A stretch of DNA of 64,000 bases from Bacillus sp. SKDU12 (GTDB taxonomy: Bacteria; Bacillota; Bacilli; Bacillales; Bacillaceae), in NCBI RefSeq assembly GCF_010093085.1, contig NZ_MSRC01000016.1, positions 62,001-126,000 on the forward strand. Direction: 5' to 3'. A model generated the notes under the pieces. The model saw only the letters and a program-made list of their open reading frames with translations. It had not been told where the DNA came from and ran no database searches. Position 1 is the first letter of the stretch. Each line of letters begins with the position of its first letter. Below, piece by piece: positions 49,006-59,980 of this stretch. The position numbers and the translations under genes were made by a program.

Positions 49006-49482
49006 ATGGAACTTTTCACAAATTTTCCTTTATTATCAAGCTTGACCGCGATTATTTTTGCTCAGGTCGTTAAAGTGCCCATTCAGTTTATCGTGTCCAG
49101 AAAGCTGGACTGGTCACTGGTCACAAGCACAGGCGGCATGCCAAGCTCTCACTCCGCAGCGGTCACTGCGCTTTCTACTGCCGTCGCCTTGGAGCATGGA
49201 TTAGATTCCTCTCTCTTCGCGGTTTCTGCCATTTTCGCCGTCATTACTATGTTTGACGCAACTGGCGTCAGACGTCACGCCGGTGAACAGGCCACAGTCA
49301 TCAATAAGCTTGTCATTGATTTTAACCGCTTCGTAAATGAAGCGAAGGACTTCCCAAAAGCCGAAAATAAAGAAAAGCAAAAAAAGCTGAAGGAGCTGCT
49401 CGGACATCAGCCGATCGAGGTCTTTTTCGGCGGATTAACAGGCATTTTACTAGCATTGATACTTGCTTACTTTTTTATGTAA
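49006..49482 (+). CDS. yuiD: Divergent PAP2-family membrane protein YuiD
   Basis: A 158-residue membrane protein of the divergent PAP2 family (DUF212). Conserved motifs include KVPIQFIVSRKLDW near 22-35, TGGMPSSHSAAVTAL near 42-56 (the phosphatase-like serine-histidine pair) and FDATGVRRHAGEQA near 83-96. Possible acid-phosphatase or lipid-phosphate phosphatase activity is inferred from the family. The ATG at 49006 follows AAAGGATGTCGCCG; an upstream ATG at 48997 lies inside the ribosome site. Confidence 0.92.
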   Translation: MELFTNFPLLSSLTAIIFAQVVKVPIQFIVSRKLDWSLVTSTGGMPSSHSAAVTALSTAVALEHGLDSSLFAVSAIFAVITMFDATGVRRHAGEQATVINKLVIDFNRFVNEAKDFPKAENKEKQKKLKELLGHQPIEVFFGGLTGILLALILAYFFM

Positions 49483-49509
49483 AAACGCTCCAGCTTTTGC
49501 TGGAGCGTT

Positions 49510-49512
<3 letters not shown>
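49482..49512. terminator. Bidirectional terminator between yuiD and yuiC
   Basis: Perfect 13-bp inverted repeat AAAACGCTCCAGC / GCTGGAGCGTTTT with a four-base loop, overlapping the yuiC stop. Confidence 0.85.
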
Positions 49513-50166
<654 letters not shown>

Positions 50167-50233
50167 TCACCTCTCCCGAAACATTGTTCCCAATTGGAGA
50201 GAGCCATATTCAGCATGGTGAATGAACAGAAAG

Positions 50234-50261
50234 ACAAAAAAAGCTTTCTTTAGAAGAAAGC
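50234..50261 (-). terminator. yuiB terminator
   Basis: GCTTTCTT / AAGAAAGC hairpin with a three-base loop, followed by TTTTTTTGTC on the minus strand. Confidence 0.7.
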
Positions 50262-50266
50262 GGCAC

Positions 50267-50587
50267 TTAAAACATTTGATATCCTCTTTTTCTGAGCATG
50301 TTGATCGCTAGACCAGAGACGATGGCACCTGCTAAACCGCTGGCTAAAATCAGCACATCGGCGGCCGCTAGTGATCCGGCACGTTGAAACAGGGCAGCAA
50401 AGGATTCTCCAGGCGACTGAACATAGCTGATCAGCTTTTCCTTGCTGATAATGAAAAGGCATACAATCGGATAAATCACAGCCATAATCCAAGACATTCT
50501 CAGCAGCATGTTTAATAAGAAACCGATTCCAAAAAATAAGACAAAAAACAAAACAATTGAGATGATTACGACTGGCAAACTAATCAA
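50267..50587 (-). CDS. yuiB: Small membrane protein YuiB
   Basis: A 106-residue membrane protein with three hydrophobic segments (about 4-25, 30-47, 75-95) and a conserved C-terminus GYQMF. Found in Bacillus, function unknown. The start is not an ATG. I chose the TTG at 50587, seven bases after AGGGGGT, giving MISLPVVIIS; a GTG three codons earlier lies too close to the ribosome site. Probably transcribed downstream of yuiA. Confidence 0.82.
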   Translation of the reverse strand: MISLPVVIISIVLFFVLFFGIGFLLNMLLRMSWIMAVIYPIVCLFIISKEKLISYVQSPGESFAALFQRAGSLAAADVLILASGLAGAIVSGLAINMLRKRGYQMF

Positions 50588-50638
50588 TCTACCCACCCCC
50601 TGCGTTGTTTTTAGTGTAACGCGGGGGCAGAAATAAAG

Positions 50639-50782
50639 TCAACGGCTGGAAAAAGAATGACTGTCTTTTCCTGTCCCCTGGCATGACGGACAAGTCTCTG
50701 AACCGCCGAGAATTAATTGGAAATACCCTTTTCCCGAGCAAAATGGACAGGCATATGAAGCGGTTGTCGTTGTAGTTTTCAT
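50639..50782 (-). CDS. yuiA: Small zinc-ribbon-like protein YuiA
   Basis: A 47-residue protein starting MKTTTTTASYACPFCSGKGYF, with two CxxC-type pairs, CPFCSGKG and CPSCQGTG, resembling the repeats of the DnaJ zinc domain. Likely binds one zinc ion; function unknown. The ATG at 50782 follows GGTGATGGTGAGATG; the longer upstream frame would remove its ribosome site. About 50 bases before yuiB, same strand. Confidence 0.85.
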   Translation of the reverse strand: MKTTTTTASYACPFCSGKGYFQLILGGSETCPSCQGTGKDSHSFSSR

Positions 50783-50929
50783 CTCACCATCACCATTTTT
50801 CTCAATTTTCTGATAATATAACATATCAAGCTGTCAACAATAAAGTCAGATCATGTGACAAATCTTCTTATGTAAGCGGAAACATATTTATTTTTCTCTC
50901 GTTTTCTTTTTATTTTGCCGTTTTTCAAT

Positions 50930-50955
50930 AAAGAAAACCCGCGAAGAGCGGGTTT
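50930..50955 (-). terminator. yumB terminator
   Basis: AAACCCGC / GCGGGTTT hairpin with a five-base loop directly after the yumB stop, followed by T-rich sequence on the minus strand. Confidence 0.75.
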
Positions 50956-52508
<1,553 letters not shown>

Positions 52509-53507
52509 ATGCGAGAGGATACAAAGGTTTATGATATTACAGTTATAGGCGGGGGACCGGTCGGCTTATTCACCGCTTTTTACGGAGGCATGAGACAGGC
52601 AAGCGTCAAAATCATTGAAAGCCTGCCTCAGCTCGGCGGACAGCTTAGCGCCCTATACCCTGAAAAATATATATACGATGTAGCCGGCTTCCCGAAAATC
52701 CGCGCACAGGAGCTAATTAATAACCTAAAAGAGCAAATGGCGAAATTCGACCAAACCATTTGTCTGGAGCAAGCGGTTGAATCTGTTGAGAAGCAAGCAG
52801 ACGGCGTGTTTAAGCTTGTGACAAATGAAGAAACTCATTATTCTAAAACAGTCATCATTACTGCAGGAAACGGCGCATTCAAACCGAGAAAGCTGGAGCT
52901 TGAAAATGCCGAGCAGTATGAAGGCAAAAACCTCCATTACTTCGTTGACGATTTGCAAAAATTCGCCGGCAGACGCGTGGCAATTCTCGGCGGAGGAGAT
53001 TCAGCGGTTGACTGGGCACTTATGCTTGAGCCCATCGCAAAAGAAGTATCCATCATTCACCGCCGCGATAAATTCCGCGCGCACGAACACAGTGTAGAAA
53101 ACCTTCATGCGTCGAAGGTAAATGTCTTAACACCATTCGTTCCTGCGGAGCTGATCGGAGAAGACAAAATTGATCAGCTTGTACTTGAAGAAGTGAAAGG
53201 CGACCGCAAAGAGATTTTAGAAATTGATGACTTAATCGTTAACTACGGTTTCGTTTCATCTCTTGGACCGATCAAAAACTGGGGTCTGGAGATCGAGAAA
53301 AATTCCATTGTCGTGAAATCCACAATGGAAACAAACATCGAAGGCTTCTTTGCCGCTGGTGACATTTGCACATACGAAGGAAAAGTCAATCTAATTGCAA
53401 GCGGCTTCGGTGAGGCGCCGACAGCAGTGAACAACGCCAAGGCTTACATGGATCCAAAAGCACGCGTACAGCCTCTTCACTCAACAAGTCTTTTTGAAAA
53501 TAAATAA
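52509..53507 (+). CDS. yumC: Ferredoxin/flavodoxin-NADP+ reductase YumC
   Basis: A 332-residue thioredoxin-reductase-like FNR (type 2) that passes electrons between NADPH and ferredoxin or flavodoxin. FAD motif [19 protein letters not shown] near 13-31, NADP motif [12 protein letters not shown] near 162-173 and C-terminal [20 protein letters not shown] near 286-305. It lacks the CxxC redox pair of thioredoxin reductase. ATG follows TTTAGGAGGCAATTTTCGT. Essential in B. subtilis by published knowledge. Ends in a perfect hairpin terminator. Confidence 0.95.
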   Translation: MREDTKVYDITVIGGGPVGLFTAFYGGMRQASVKIIESLPQLGGQLSALYPEKYIYDVAGFPKIRAQELINNLKEQMAKFDQTICLEQAVESVEKQADGVFKLVTNEETHYSKTVIITAGNGAFKPRKLELENAEQYEGKNLHYFVDDLQKFAGRRVAILGGGDSAVDWALMLEPIAKEVSIIHRRDKFRAHEHSVENLHASKVNVLTPFVPAELIGEDKIDQLVLEEVKGDRKEILEIDDLIVNYGFVSSLGPIKNWGLEIEKNSIVVKSTMETNIEGFFAAGDICTYEGKVNLIASGFGEAPTAVNNAKAYMDPKARVQPLHSTSLFENK

Positions 53508-53509
53508 TA

Positions 53510-53546
53510 AAAAAGGAGTTTGTGTCAGCGACACAACTCCTTTTTT
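53510..53546 (+). terminator. yumC terminator
   Basis: Perfect 17-bp inverted repeat with stem AAAAAGGAGTTTGTGTC and loop AGC, followed by T. It also abuts the convergent yuzG stop. Confidence 0.9.
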
Positions 53547-53685
53547 ATTTGAAGATATTTATATAATTCAACGCAGTTCCAAGGACCAGCGCAATCACAA
53601 GGGCTGCGACAATCCAGATCATCGCCATAATAATACGGTCTTGGACCTTTTGGGATTTCGGTGTTTTTTCTTCGTTTTGCGTCAT
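53545..53685 (-). CDS. yuzG: Small single-helix membrane protein YuzG
   Basis: A 46-residue protein too short for ordinary gene finders: MTQNEEKTPKSQKVQDRI followed by one membrane helix (MAMIWIVAALVIALVLGTAL) and a short tail ending INIFK. Charged cytoplasmic N-terminus, no known domain. The ATG follows AAAGGAGCGAGTGAG. Convergent with yumC. Confidence 0.85.
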   Translation of the reverse strand: MTQNEEKTPKSQKVQDRIIMAMIWIVAALVIALVLGTALNYINIFK

Positions 53686-53872
53686 CTCACTCGCTCCTTT
53701 CACATGTCCCTGTCATAAAGAAAGCCTGGTGCTGAACAACCAAGCTTTGCTGAACGTATATCATTCGCATTTTTATTCGCTCTTTAAGACTATTCGTTGA
53801 AACTATCATACCCAAACTCACTGTGCATGACAAGCTTTGGCACTTGAATACACCTGCAAAAAACAAAAACGT

Positions 53873-53901
53873 TTGACATCCTAAATAAAACAGAGTACAT
53901 T
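53873..53901 (+). promoter_or_regulatory. Promoter of guaC
   Basis: TTGACA, 17-base spacer, TACATT, about 60 bases before the guaC start. Confidence 0.6.
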
Positions 53902-53909
53902 ATACAAGG

Positions 53910-53943
53910 CGAACATTTCAATTAATTACTTTCAAAATATTCG
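53910..53943. promoter_or_regulatory. PurR-like box upstream of guaC
   Basis: Inverted half-sites CGAACATT (53910-53917) and AATATTCG (53936-53943) resemble a PurBox pair (CGAACWWT type in inverted orientation). guaC (yumD) is a reported PurR-regulon gene in B. subtilis, which supports the reading. Confidence 0.6.
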
Positions 53944-53961
53944 TATTTAGGAGTGAAATCA

Positions 53962-54942
53962 GTGGAAAACGTATTTGATTACGAAGATATCCAACTAATT
54001 CCTGCAAAATGCATTGTGAACAGCCGTTCAGAGTGTGATACATCTGTACGTTTAGGCGGACGGACATTCAAACTGCCCGTCGTTCCTGCCAATATGCAGA
54101 CGATTATAGATGAAAAGCTGGCCATTCAATTAGCCGAAAACGGTTACTTTTATGTGATGCACCGATTTGAACCTGAAACACGAATTGATTTTATTAAAGA
54201 TATGAACAAACGCGGATTATTCTCTTCTATCAGCGTGGGCGTCAAAGATGTGGAGTACGAGTTTGTGCGCCAGCTGGCGGAAGAAAATCTCACTCCCGAA
54301 TATGTGACAATTGACATTGCGCACGGACATTCAAATGCTGTCATCGAGATGATTCAGCACCTCAAAAAGCATTTGCCAGACACCTTTGTCATTGCCGGCA
54401 ATGTCGGCACGCCGGAAGCAGTCAGAGAGCTTGAAAACGCTGGAGCGGATGCCACTAAGGTCGGCATCGGTCCGGGAAAAGTATGTATTACGAAAATCAA
54501 AACCGGCTTCGGTACAGGCGGCTGGCAATTAGCGGCGCTGCGCTGGTGTGCCAAAGCAGCCAGCAAACCGATTATCGCGGATGGCGGCATCCGCACCCAT
54601 GGCGACATCGCAAAATCAATCCGATTCGGCGCCACAATGGTCATGATCGGTTCACTATTTGCCGGACACGAAGAATCACCGGGCCACACGATCGAAAAAG
54701 ACGGAAAGCTCTACAAAGAATACTTCGGCTCAGCCTCTGAATTTCAAAAAGGCGAAAAGAAAAATGTAGAAGGCAAGAAAATGCATGTGGCACATAAAGG
54801 TTCAATCAAAAATACGCTGATTGAAATGGAGCAGGATCTGCAATCTTCTATTTCTTATGCAGGCGGAACAAAGCTTGACGCGATCCGCAATGTGGATTAT
54901 GTAGTTGTGAAGAATTCGATTTTTAATGGGGATAAGCACTAA
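53962..54942 (+). CDS. guaC: GMP reductase GuaC
   Basis: A 326-residue NADPH-dependent enzyme converting GMP to IMP and ammonia, allowing guanine nucleotides to be recycled. It is of the IMPDH/GMPR barrel type: IDIAHGHSN near 106, [15 protein letters not shown] near 165-179 with the catalytic cysteine, DGGIRTHGD near 205 and [12 protein letters not shown] near 295 (here [11 protein letters not shown]). The start is GTG at 53962, eight bases after TTTAGGAG; another GTG three codons earlier is too close to the ribosome site. Also known as yumD. Terminated by a hairpin. Confidence 0.96.
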   Translation: MENVFDYEDIQLIPAKCIVNSRSECDTSVRLGGRTFKLPVVPANMQTIIDEKLAIQLAENGYFYVMHRFEPETRIDFIKDMNKRGLFSSISVGVKDVEYEFVRQLAEENLTPEYVTIDIAHGHSNAVIEMIQHLKKHLPDTFVIAGNVGTPEAVRELENAGADATKVGIGPGKVCITKIKTGFGTGGWQLAALRWCAKAASKPIIADGGIRTHGDIAKSIRFGATMVMIGSLFAGHEESPGHTIEKDGKLYKEYFGSASEFQKGEKKNVEGKKMHVAHKGSIKNTLIEMEQDLQSSISYAGGTKLDAIRNVDYVVVKNSIFNGDKH

Positions 54943-54948
54943 CACACG

Positions 54949-54976
54949 AAAAGCATCCAGATTTGGATGCTTTTTT
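54949..54976 (+). terminator. guaC terminator
   Basis: AAAAGCATCCA / TGGATGCTTTT hairpin followed by TTTTTT. Confidence 0.85.
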
Positions 54977-55372
54977 ATATACAGATATTCACCTTTCGTC
55001 ATCACAATCCTTGTCCCTGCATTCTTTATCAGGATATAAATGTATTTTTTTTAGAATCATCTTTCGGACAGTGAATATTTCACTTAAGCAAAGTTCCTTA
55101 TCATTATAAGCCCCTCAAAGTACAAAATAGAAATCAACAAAATCTCATATTGGTTCGTCGTACAAGTTAAAAATGATGAGGATCGGCTTAGATGCATTCG
55201 TTTTTTCCTAAGCCGAAAAGAACACTGAATTGGTTGATAGCGCTAATATTTCAATAAGTCACCATATAGAATCTCGTGTCATTATTCTTTATTAGCATTA
55301 TTTGATTTATGTTGACGGGATAGAGGATGAGCAATAAAACAAAATCAGCCCTGCTCGATTGAGCGGGCTAAT
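54977..55372. other. Non-coding start of the guaC-yutM accessory block
   Basis: About 400 A/T-rich bases with no intact gene, except a fragment of a DUF3139-like gene at its left edge (listed). In 168 paiB and paiA begin here; neither is recognisable. Confidence 0.5.
54989..55042 (-). pseudogene. C-terminal fragment of a third DUF3139-like gene
   Basis: The minus strand reads HLYPDKECRDKDCDDER and a stop. The core KECRDKDC equals the C-terminus of the intact gene at 56195-56536. No upstream part of such a gene is seen, so it is a remnant. Confidence 0.6.
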
Positions 55373-55717
55373 TTATCGTGTACAAAGCTTATCTTTACAT
55401 TCTTCTTTGGGTTCGGCATCAACCGTATATGACAATATTTCTTTATTGCCTGGATCATATAGACCTTCAAATTCTTTTTTGCCGTTAGTATAACCCTTAA
55501 CAGTTATACCACCCATGGGGTTAATATAATAATCCTCAGAAAAATGGATATCATTCACATCTTTATAGTTAGTTGTTAAAAACTTTTCCATATGATTCTG
55601 AGCTTCTTCGAATAAAGCAATCTCTTTTTCCTTTTGATCATGCTGATGCTTCATAAAAAGTCCCCCAACTGCTATGATTATTAAAATAAGGATCATTATG
55701 TACCTTTTCGTTTTCAA
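55373..55717 (-). CDS. DUF3139-type small membrane-anchored protein (copy 1)
   Basis: A 114-residue protein: one N-terminal membrane helix (IMILILIIIAVGGLF), a KHQHDQ stretch, then a soluble extracellular domain with NPMGGITVKGY near 66 and a C-terminal pair of cysteines in EECKDKLC. It looks like the DUF3139 family of Bacillus, which is of unknown function. The start is TTG at 55717, 11 bases after GAAGGGG; no ATG gives the full helix. The paralogue at 56195-56536 has the same layout. The C-terminal cysteines could form a disulfide outside the cell. Confidence 0.75.
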   Translation of the reverse strand: MKTKRYIMILILIIIAVGGLFMKHQHDQKEKEIALFEEAQNHMEKFLTTNYKDVNDIHFSEDYYINPMGGITVKGYTNGKKEFEGLYDPGNKEILSYTVDAEPKEECKDKLCTR

Positions 55718-56194
55718 TTGGAAATCAACCCCTTCTATCTTATTTTACAAAAATAAAGTCAGAAATCCTTTAACCGCGAAAAGACTAACTGATAAATTAA
55801 AAGCATGGATATCGATACAAACGAAAAAAACGCTCGTCAATGAAAAAAGTCAGTGTGAATATCGGATGTATCTTAGAAGAAGAAAACCTTTCACTTAGAA
55901 ACCTCACTGACAAATGCGAAATCAGATACGGGAAAAGACATTTTGAGCGAATTGGCCAATACTTTTAATATTGAAGATATCAGTGAAATTTTAAGTTTAG
56001 TTGAGGAAACAAGAGTGAATCTTTTTTAAAGAGAGGAACTTAAATGTCCGAGGATTCAAAATTAATTTTAACTATGAGGTTCGTGCATTGATTGTCGAAA
56101 AAGATGCATACATAGCATAACTTACGACCTTGAAAAGCGGTAAACTATATCAGATATTATGAAGAAAAATAGACACCTTCGTTGGCGCCTATTG
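55718..56194. other. Region between the two DUF3139-type genes
   Basis: About 480 A/T-rich bases containing the broken XRE-type regulator (55840-56029) and a short leaderless frame MSEDSKLILTMRFVH at about 56044. No intact gene. Confidence 0.5.
55840..56029 (+). pseudogene. Broken XRE/Cro-type small regulator
   Basis: Begins MKKVSVNIGCILEEENLSLRN, the usual start of short Cro/CI-like repressors, and continues LTDKCEIRY. A deletion removes about 14 residues including the recognition helix, and a frameshift near 55960 splits the end, so the natural continuation ANTFNIEDISEILSLVEE lies in another frame. It has decayed and cannot be functional as read. Confidence 0.65.
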
Positions 56195-56536
56195 TTAGTA
56201 TTCGCAATCTTTGTCTCTGCACTCTTTTTTCATAACTGCATCAACACTATGGCTCATTATCTTATTATTTGTCGGATCGTAGATACCATCAAATTTGTTG
56301 GTTTTATCTTGATTATAATACCCAAACACTTGCACACCACCCATTGGATCTGTTTCATATCTATCCTCAAACTGAACGCTGTCTATGCCTTCGTAATTTG
56401 CCTTCAAAAATTTTCCCATATGTATTTTCGCAGTTTTAAATTCTTCAATTCCTTCATTATGCTGGGCGTGGTTCTTCACAATAAAACCTCCGACTGCTAC
56501 AATTACCAAAATTACAATAATAAGGTGTTTTTTCAA
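56195..56536 (-). CDS. DUF3139-type small membrane-anchored protein (copy 2)
   Basis: A 113-residue paralogue of the gene at 55373-55717: one N-terminal helix (LIIVILVIVAVGGFIV), KNHAQHNEG, then a domain with TDPMGGVQVFGYYNQ near 66 and KFDGIYDPTNNKIMSHSVDAV, ending ECRDKDCEY. The start is TTG at 56536 after GGAAGGATGAG. Both copies conserve PMGG-x-x-V-x-GY and the E-C-x-D-K-x-C tail. Function unknown. The long frame on the opposite strand is a shadow. Confidence 0.78.
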   Translation of the reverse strand: MKKHLIIVILVIVAVGGFIVKNHAQHNEGIEEFKTAKIHMGKFLKANYEGIDSVQFEDRYETDPMGGVQVFGYYNQDKTNKFDGIYDPTNNKIMSHSVDAVMKKECRDKDCEY

Positions 56537-56765
56537 AACAACTCATCCTTCCAACACCATTTCACACTAAATTTGCGAGGTTTTGCATGAATAAAAACAT
56601 AAAAGTTCCAAATTTATTGGATAGCACATATTATTCATTAAGCAGAAATGCATATAAGTATGATCATATGAAAGAAAAGCTGCTGCTTGAATAAAATCGC
56701 CGACGATTTTGAGGAAAAAGATCAGATGCTTGCCAATTGGCTGAGATTATAGGAGTGACAAAGCA
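56537..56765. other. Leader region with broken small frames
   Basis: Contains a short frame starting MNKNIKVPNLLDSTYYSLSRN (from about 56587) that ends after 35 codons. A second frame, KIADDFEEKDQMLANWLRL, ends at about 56752, just before the next gene. They look like pieces of one decayed upstream gene. Confidence 0.4.
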
Positions 56766-57077
56766 ATGCCGACATTAGATAACCTTTTAGAACATAAAGA
56801 TGATCCAATGAAAAAACAGCTGCAGCGCCAAATGTTAAAATCTGGCATGACAAAAGTGGCAAATACTAAGCTTGAGACGGTTCGTAAAAACCATAAACCA
56901 AAGTTCGAAATGAATTCGCTGCAGGAAGAATTAAACGATGTTTATTCAGCTCTTTTATACAGCTTCGAGGGAAAAGCGCAAAAGGCCATTGCTCAGCGTA
57001 TCAGTGGAAGTGCCCAGCTTATCGTGAACGCAGAGAACGACGGTGAAACTTTTGTCAATAGCTTTAAAACGAGATAA
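56766..57077 (+). CDS. Unrecognised small protein in the accessory block
   Basis: A 103-residue, soluble, lysine- and glutamine-rich protein starting MPTLDNLLEHKDDPMKKQLQRQM, with a helical middle (LQEELNDVYSALLYSFEGKAQKAIAQRISG). No signal peptide or known domain is visible. ATG follows TAGGAGTGACAAAGCA. Probably part of a transferred block, given the neighbours and its absence from 168 in my memory. Phage or plasmid origin is possible but not shown. Confidence 0.65.
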   Translation: MPTLDNLLEHKDDPMKKQLQRQMLKSGMTKVANTKLETVRKNHKPKFEMNSLQEELNDVYSALLYSFEGKAQKAIAQRISGSAQLIVNAENDGETFVNSFKTR

Positions 57078-57121
57078 AAATGGAAAAGCGAACATCCTTA
57101 GCCTAGCCTGGGGTGTTTTTT

Positions 57122-57175
57122 TCTGCAAAAAACGCCTTTCTTAACGATGATTTATCGATAAGAAAAGCGTTATGA
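57122..57175 (-). terminator. yutM terminator
   Basis: Imperfect hairpin with AACGCCTTTCTTAACG / CGATAAGAAAAGCGTT arms (about 57130-57170), followed by T-rich sequence on the minus strand. Confidence 0.55.
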
Positions 57176-57214
57176 ATAAATTTTACGATTCATTGCAGGT
57201 TGCAGATTCAGCGC

Positions 57215-57577
57215 TTAGCACTCTTCAGGGGTACCTGTATTCGTCGCTGTTCTAAACGAAGAACCGCAGCCGCATGAAGCGATGGCGTTTGGATTGTCGA
57301 TAGTAAAGCCGCCGCCGAGCATGGATTCTTTGTAGTCAATGATAGTGCCGTTCATGATGTCAAGGCTTTCTTTGTCAACGAGCACGGTGATGCCGTACTG
57401 ATCAAACATACTGTCTTTTTCGCCCTTTTCATGTTCAAAACCCATGCCGTAAGAAAGTCCGCTGCAGCCGCCGCCTTTGACGCCGACACGCAGAAACGCG
57501 TTTTCTTCTTCATGCTCTTTCATCATATCTCTTATATGCAAAGCTGCTGCTTCTGTAATTGTTACCGGGTTGCTCAT
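57215..57577 (-). CDS. yutM: A-type iron-sulfur cluster protein YutM
   Basis: A 120-residue A-type scaffold or carrier of the IscA/SufA/ErpA family. The three cluster ligands are visible: the cysteine in GVKGGGCSGLSYG near 38 and the C-G-C pair in IASCGCGSSF near 102-104. It delivers iron-sulfur clusters to target enzymes. ATG follows AAAGGAGGTTCACAAAG. In 168 this gene lies after paiA; here the neighbours are the accessory genes. Ends with TGTPEEC. Confidence 0.93.
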   Translation of the reverse strand: MSNPVTITEAAALHIRDMMKEHEEENAFLRVGVKGGGCSGLSYGMGFEHEKGEKDSMFDQYGITVLVDKESLDIMNGTIIDYKESMLGGGFTIDNPNAIASCGCGSSFRTATNTGTPEEC

Positions 57578-57654
57578 CTTTGTGAACCTCCTTTCAAAAA
57601 CTGGATGCTGTCTTTTATTATAAACTTGATCGGTTCATTTCTCAAACAAGGTGT

Positions 57655-58509
57655 TTACAAAAAATAGACACCTTCACAAACGGTTTCAGCCGGTCCTGTC
57701 ATCATGACATGGCCGTTGTCTTTCCAGTTGATCACCAAATCTCCGCCCGCTAAATGCACAGTGATGTCCTGATTTCGTTGTGATACGCCGTTTAACACAG
57801 ATGCGACGGCCGCTGCACATGCTCCTGTCCCGCATGCCTGCGTAATGCCTGATCCCCGTTCCCAGACGCGGAAATGCAGTTCATGTTCATTTACGGTTTC
57901 GACGAATTCCACGTTGACGCCTTCTGGAAATCTCGAATCTTTTTCAATCACCGGTCCCAATGTCGTTAAAGGCGCTTGTTCAATATCAGCGATCGGGAAA
58001 ACGATATGGGGATTTCCCATTGAAACGGCAGTGCCTGTCAGTTCAGCTTCACCAAATGCCATCGTTTCATTAACCATATGCTCTTCCCCGCCGTCAAGCA
58101 TTGGAAGCTCAGCCTTTGTCAGGCGCGGTTCGCCCATATCAACAGTGACCATTTTCACTTCCCCGTTCTCTGCTTGAACTTCCGCTTTTACAAGGCCGGA
58201 GAGCGTTTCAATCAGAAAAGATGTCTCCTCCACGAGCTTTTGCTCATACGCGTATTTTGCGACGCAGCGCAGGCCATTGCCGCAGTTTTTCCCTTCTGAC
58301 CCGTCATTATTAAAAATCCGCATTTTGACAGGCGCTTGATCTGAAGGACATATAAGGATCATCCCATCGGAACCGATCCCTGTATAAACAGAAGAAACCT
58401 GAATCGCAATCTCAGACAGTTTTTCTTCTGGAAGCTGTTCTTCAAATTGATTCACATAGATATAACTGTTTCCCAAGCCGTGCATTTTGGTAAAACGAAA
58501 TGAGTTCAT
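57655..58509 (-). CDS. dapF: Diaminopimelate epimerase
   Basis: A 284-residue cofactor-independent epimerase that converts LL- to meso-diaminopimelate for peptidoglycan and lysine. The two catalytic cysteines are visible: [15 protein letters not shown] near 66-80 and [11 protein letters not shown] near 217-227. Start ATG at 58509 follows GTTGGAGGCACTT, giving [14 protein letters not shown]; four upstream codons of the frame lie before this ribosome site. Complete and typical. Confidence 0.95.
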   Translation of the reverse strand: MNSFRFTKMHGLGNSYIYVNQFEEQLPEEKLSEIAIQVSSVYTGIGSDGMILICPSDQAPVKMRIFNNDGSEGKNCGNGLRCVAKYAYEQKLVEETSFLIETLSGLVKAEVQAENGEVKMVTVDMGEPRLTKAELPMLDGGEEHMVNETMAFGEAELTGTAVSMGNPHIVFPIADIEQAPLTTLGPVIEKDSRFPEGVNVEFVETVNEHELHFRVWERGSGITQACGTGACAAAVASVLNGVSQRNQDITVHLAGGDLVINWKDNGHVMMTGPAETVCEGVYFL

Positions 58510-58593
58510 AAGTGCCTCCAACTTTTTTTCTTTTACTTAGTATAAAAGCTATTCTAAACGGACACAATACCATTATCCCCCGTTTTTCATACA

Positions 58594-58627
58594 TAAAAGC
58601 TCCTTGCGATTTCGCAAGGAGCTTTTA
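58594..58627 (-). terminator. yutK terminator
   Basis: Nearly perfect hairpin with stem TAAAAGCTCCTTGCGA / TCGCAAGGAGCTTTTA and a two-base loop, next to the yutK stop; a T stretch follows on the minus strand. Confidence 0.8.
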
Positions 58628-59845
58628 TCATGATATAAACATGCCGGCAATCGCTGCACTGAGCAGATTGGCTAATGTTCCCGCAAGAATAGCCTTCAGG
58701 CCGAGACGAGCGATATCCGAACGGCGGCTGGGCGCTAAACTGCCAAGCGTACCGAGCATAATCGCAATGGATGAAAAATTGGCGAATCCGCATAACGCGA
58801 AACTGATAATCGTAGCCGTTTTCTTAGAAAATTCGCCGATGTGCGGACCGAAGTTAGAATAAGCGACAAACTCATTCAGCACCAATTTCTGGCCGATATA
58901 ACTTCCTGCTTGCAACGCTTCATGCCAAGGCACGCCAATCAAAAAGGCAATCGGAGAAAACACATAGCCAAGGAGCGATTCTAATGTAACGTCTTTTAAG
59001 CCGAACAAGCCTAATACGCCGCCGAGAATACCATTTACTACGGCGATTAATGCAACGAAAGCAAGCAGCATTGCTCCAACGTTTAAGGCAATTTGCAGTC
59101 CGGTTGACGCTCCCTTTGCAGCGGCGTCAATCACATTGGCTGCGCCTTCACCTTCATCCATTTTGAAGTCGCTTTTAACGGTTTGCGGCTTTTCTGTTTC
59201 GGGTATAATCAATTTACCAAAGACAAGGCCTGCAGGAGCAGCCATAAAGCTCGCCGCAAGCAAGTATTCAATCGGAATACCGAGAAGAGCGTACCCAAAC
59301 AAGGTTGACCCAGCAACAGCTGACAGGCCGCTTGTCATCACCGTGAACAATTCAGAGCGCGTCAGCCCGGCAATCAGGGGTCTGATCACTAATGGAGATT
59401 CAGATTGTCCTACAAAAATATTAGCAGCAGCCGCAAGAGATTCCGTTTTGCTCGTCCCAAGAAGCTTCGACAATCCTCCGCCAATAACACGGAAAATAAG
59501 CTGCATGATTTTTAAATGATATAAAACAGCGATCAGTGCTGAGAAGAAAATGATAATGGGCAGGACACTTAATGCAAAAGCCGGACTGTCACCGACTTTT
59601 AGAAGCGGCCCGAAAATAAAATTGATGCCTTCATTCGCATAACCAATCAGAAGCTGTACACGGCTTGAAAACCATAAAAAAACAGCGCGCCCCGCTTCCC
59701 ATTTCAACACGATGTATCCAAACGCCACCTGTATACATAAACCAACGATGACTGTTCTTATCTTAATATTGCTTTTCTTTTCTGAAAATAAAAACGCGAT
59801 AGCAACGATCGCAACTGCGCCCAGCAGTCCCCACAGAACATCCAT
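58628..59845 (-). CDS. yutK: NupC-family nucleoside transporter YutK
   Basis: A 405-residue concentrative nucleoside transporter of the CNT/NupC family with about ten membrane helices. Family segments: FGPLLKVGDSPAFALSVLPIIIFFSALIAVLYHL in parts near 78-110, NIFVGQSESPLVIRP near 139-153, and GFANFSSIAIMLGTLG near 360-375. Probably symports nucleosides with Na+ or H+; specificity unknown. ATG follows TTAAGAGGTGTACGAGTATTC. Adjacent to dapF on the same strand. Confidence 0.93.
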   Translation of the reverse strand: MDVLWGLLGAVAIVAIAFLFSEKKSNIKIRTVIVGLCIQVAFGYIVLKWEAGRAVFLWFSSRVQLLIGYANEGINFIFGPLLKVGDSPAFALSVLPIIIFFSALIAVLYHLKIMQLIFRVIGGGLSKLLGTSKTESLAAAANIFVGQSESPLVIRPLIAGLTRSELFTVMTSGLSAVAGSTLFGYALLGIPIEYLLAASFMAAPAGLVFGKLIIPETEKPQTVKSDFKMDEGEGAANVIDAAAKGASTGLQIALNVGAMLLAFVALIAVVNGILGGVLGLFGLKDVTLESLLGYVFSPIAFLIGVPWHEALQAGSYIGQKLVLNEFVAYSNFGPHIGEFSKKTATIISFALCGFANFSSIAIMLGTLGSLAPSRRSDIARLGLKAILAGTLANLLSAAIAGMFIS

Positions 59846-59949
59846 GAATACTCGTACACCTCTTAAATTTTATTAAAAAAATATCTTTTATACGATAACA
59901 ATAATATTTTTTGATGTCTACACATTTTTTGGTTCTCTATGTACGGCAA

Positions 59950-59978
59950 AATAAAAAAAGGGCCTGTCAGACCCTTTC
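59950..59978 (-). terminator. yuzB terminator
   Basis: AAAGGG / CCCTTT hairpin with a nine-base loop after the yuzB stop, followed by TTTTTAT on the minus strand. Confidence 0.65.
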
Positions 59979-59980
59979 TC

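Noticed and set aside
56159-56590. 143-codon plus-strand frame opposite the second DUF3139-type gene
   Set aside because: It is antisense to a gene with a clear paralogue in the window; composition is typical of a shadow frame.
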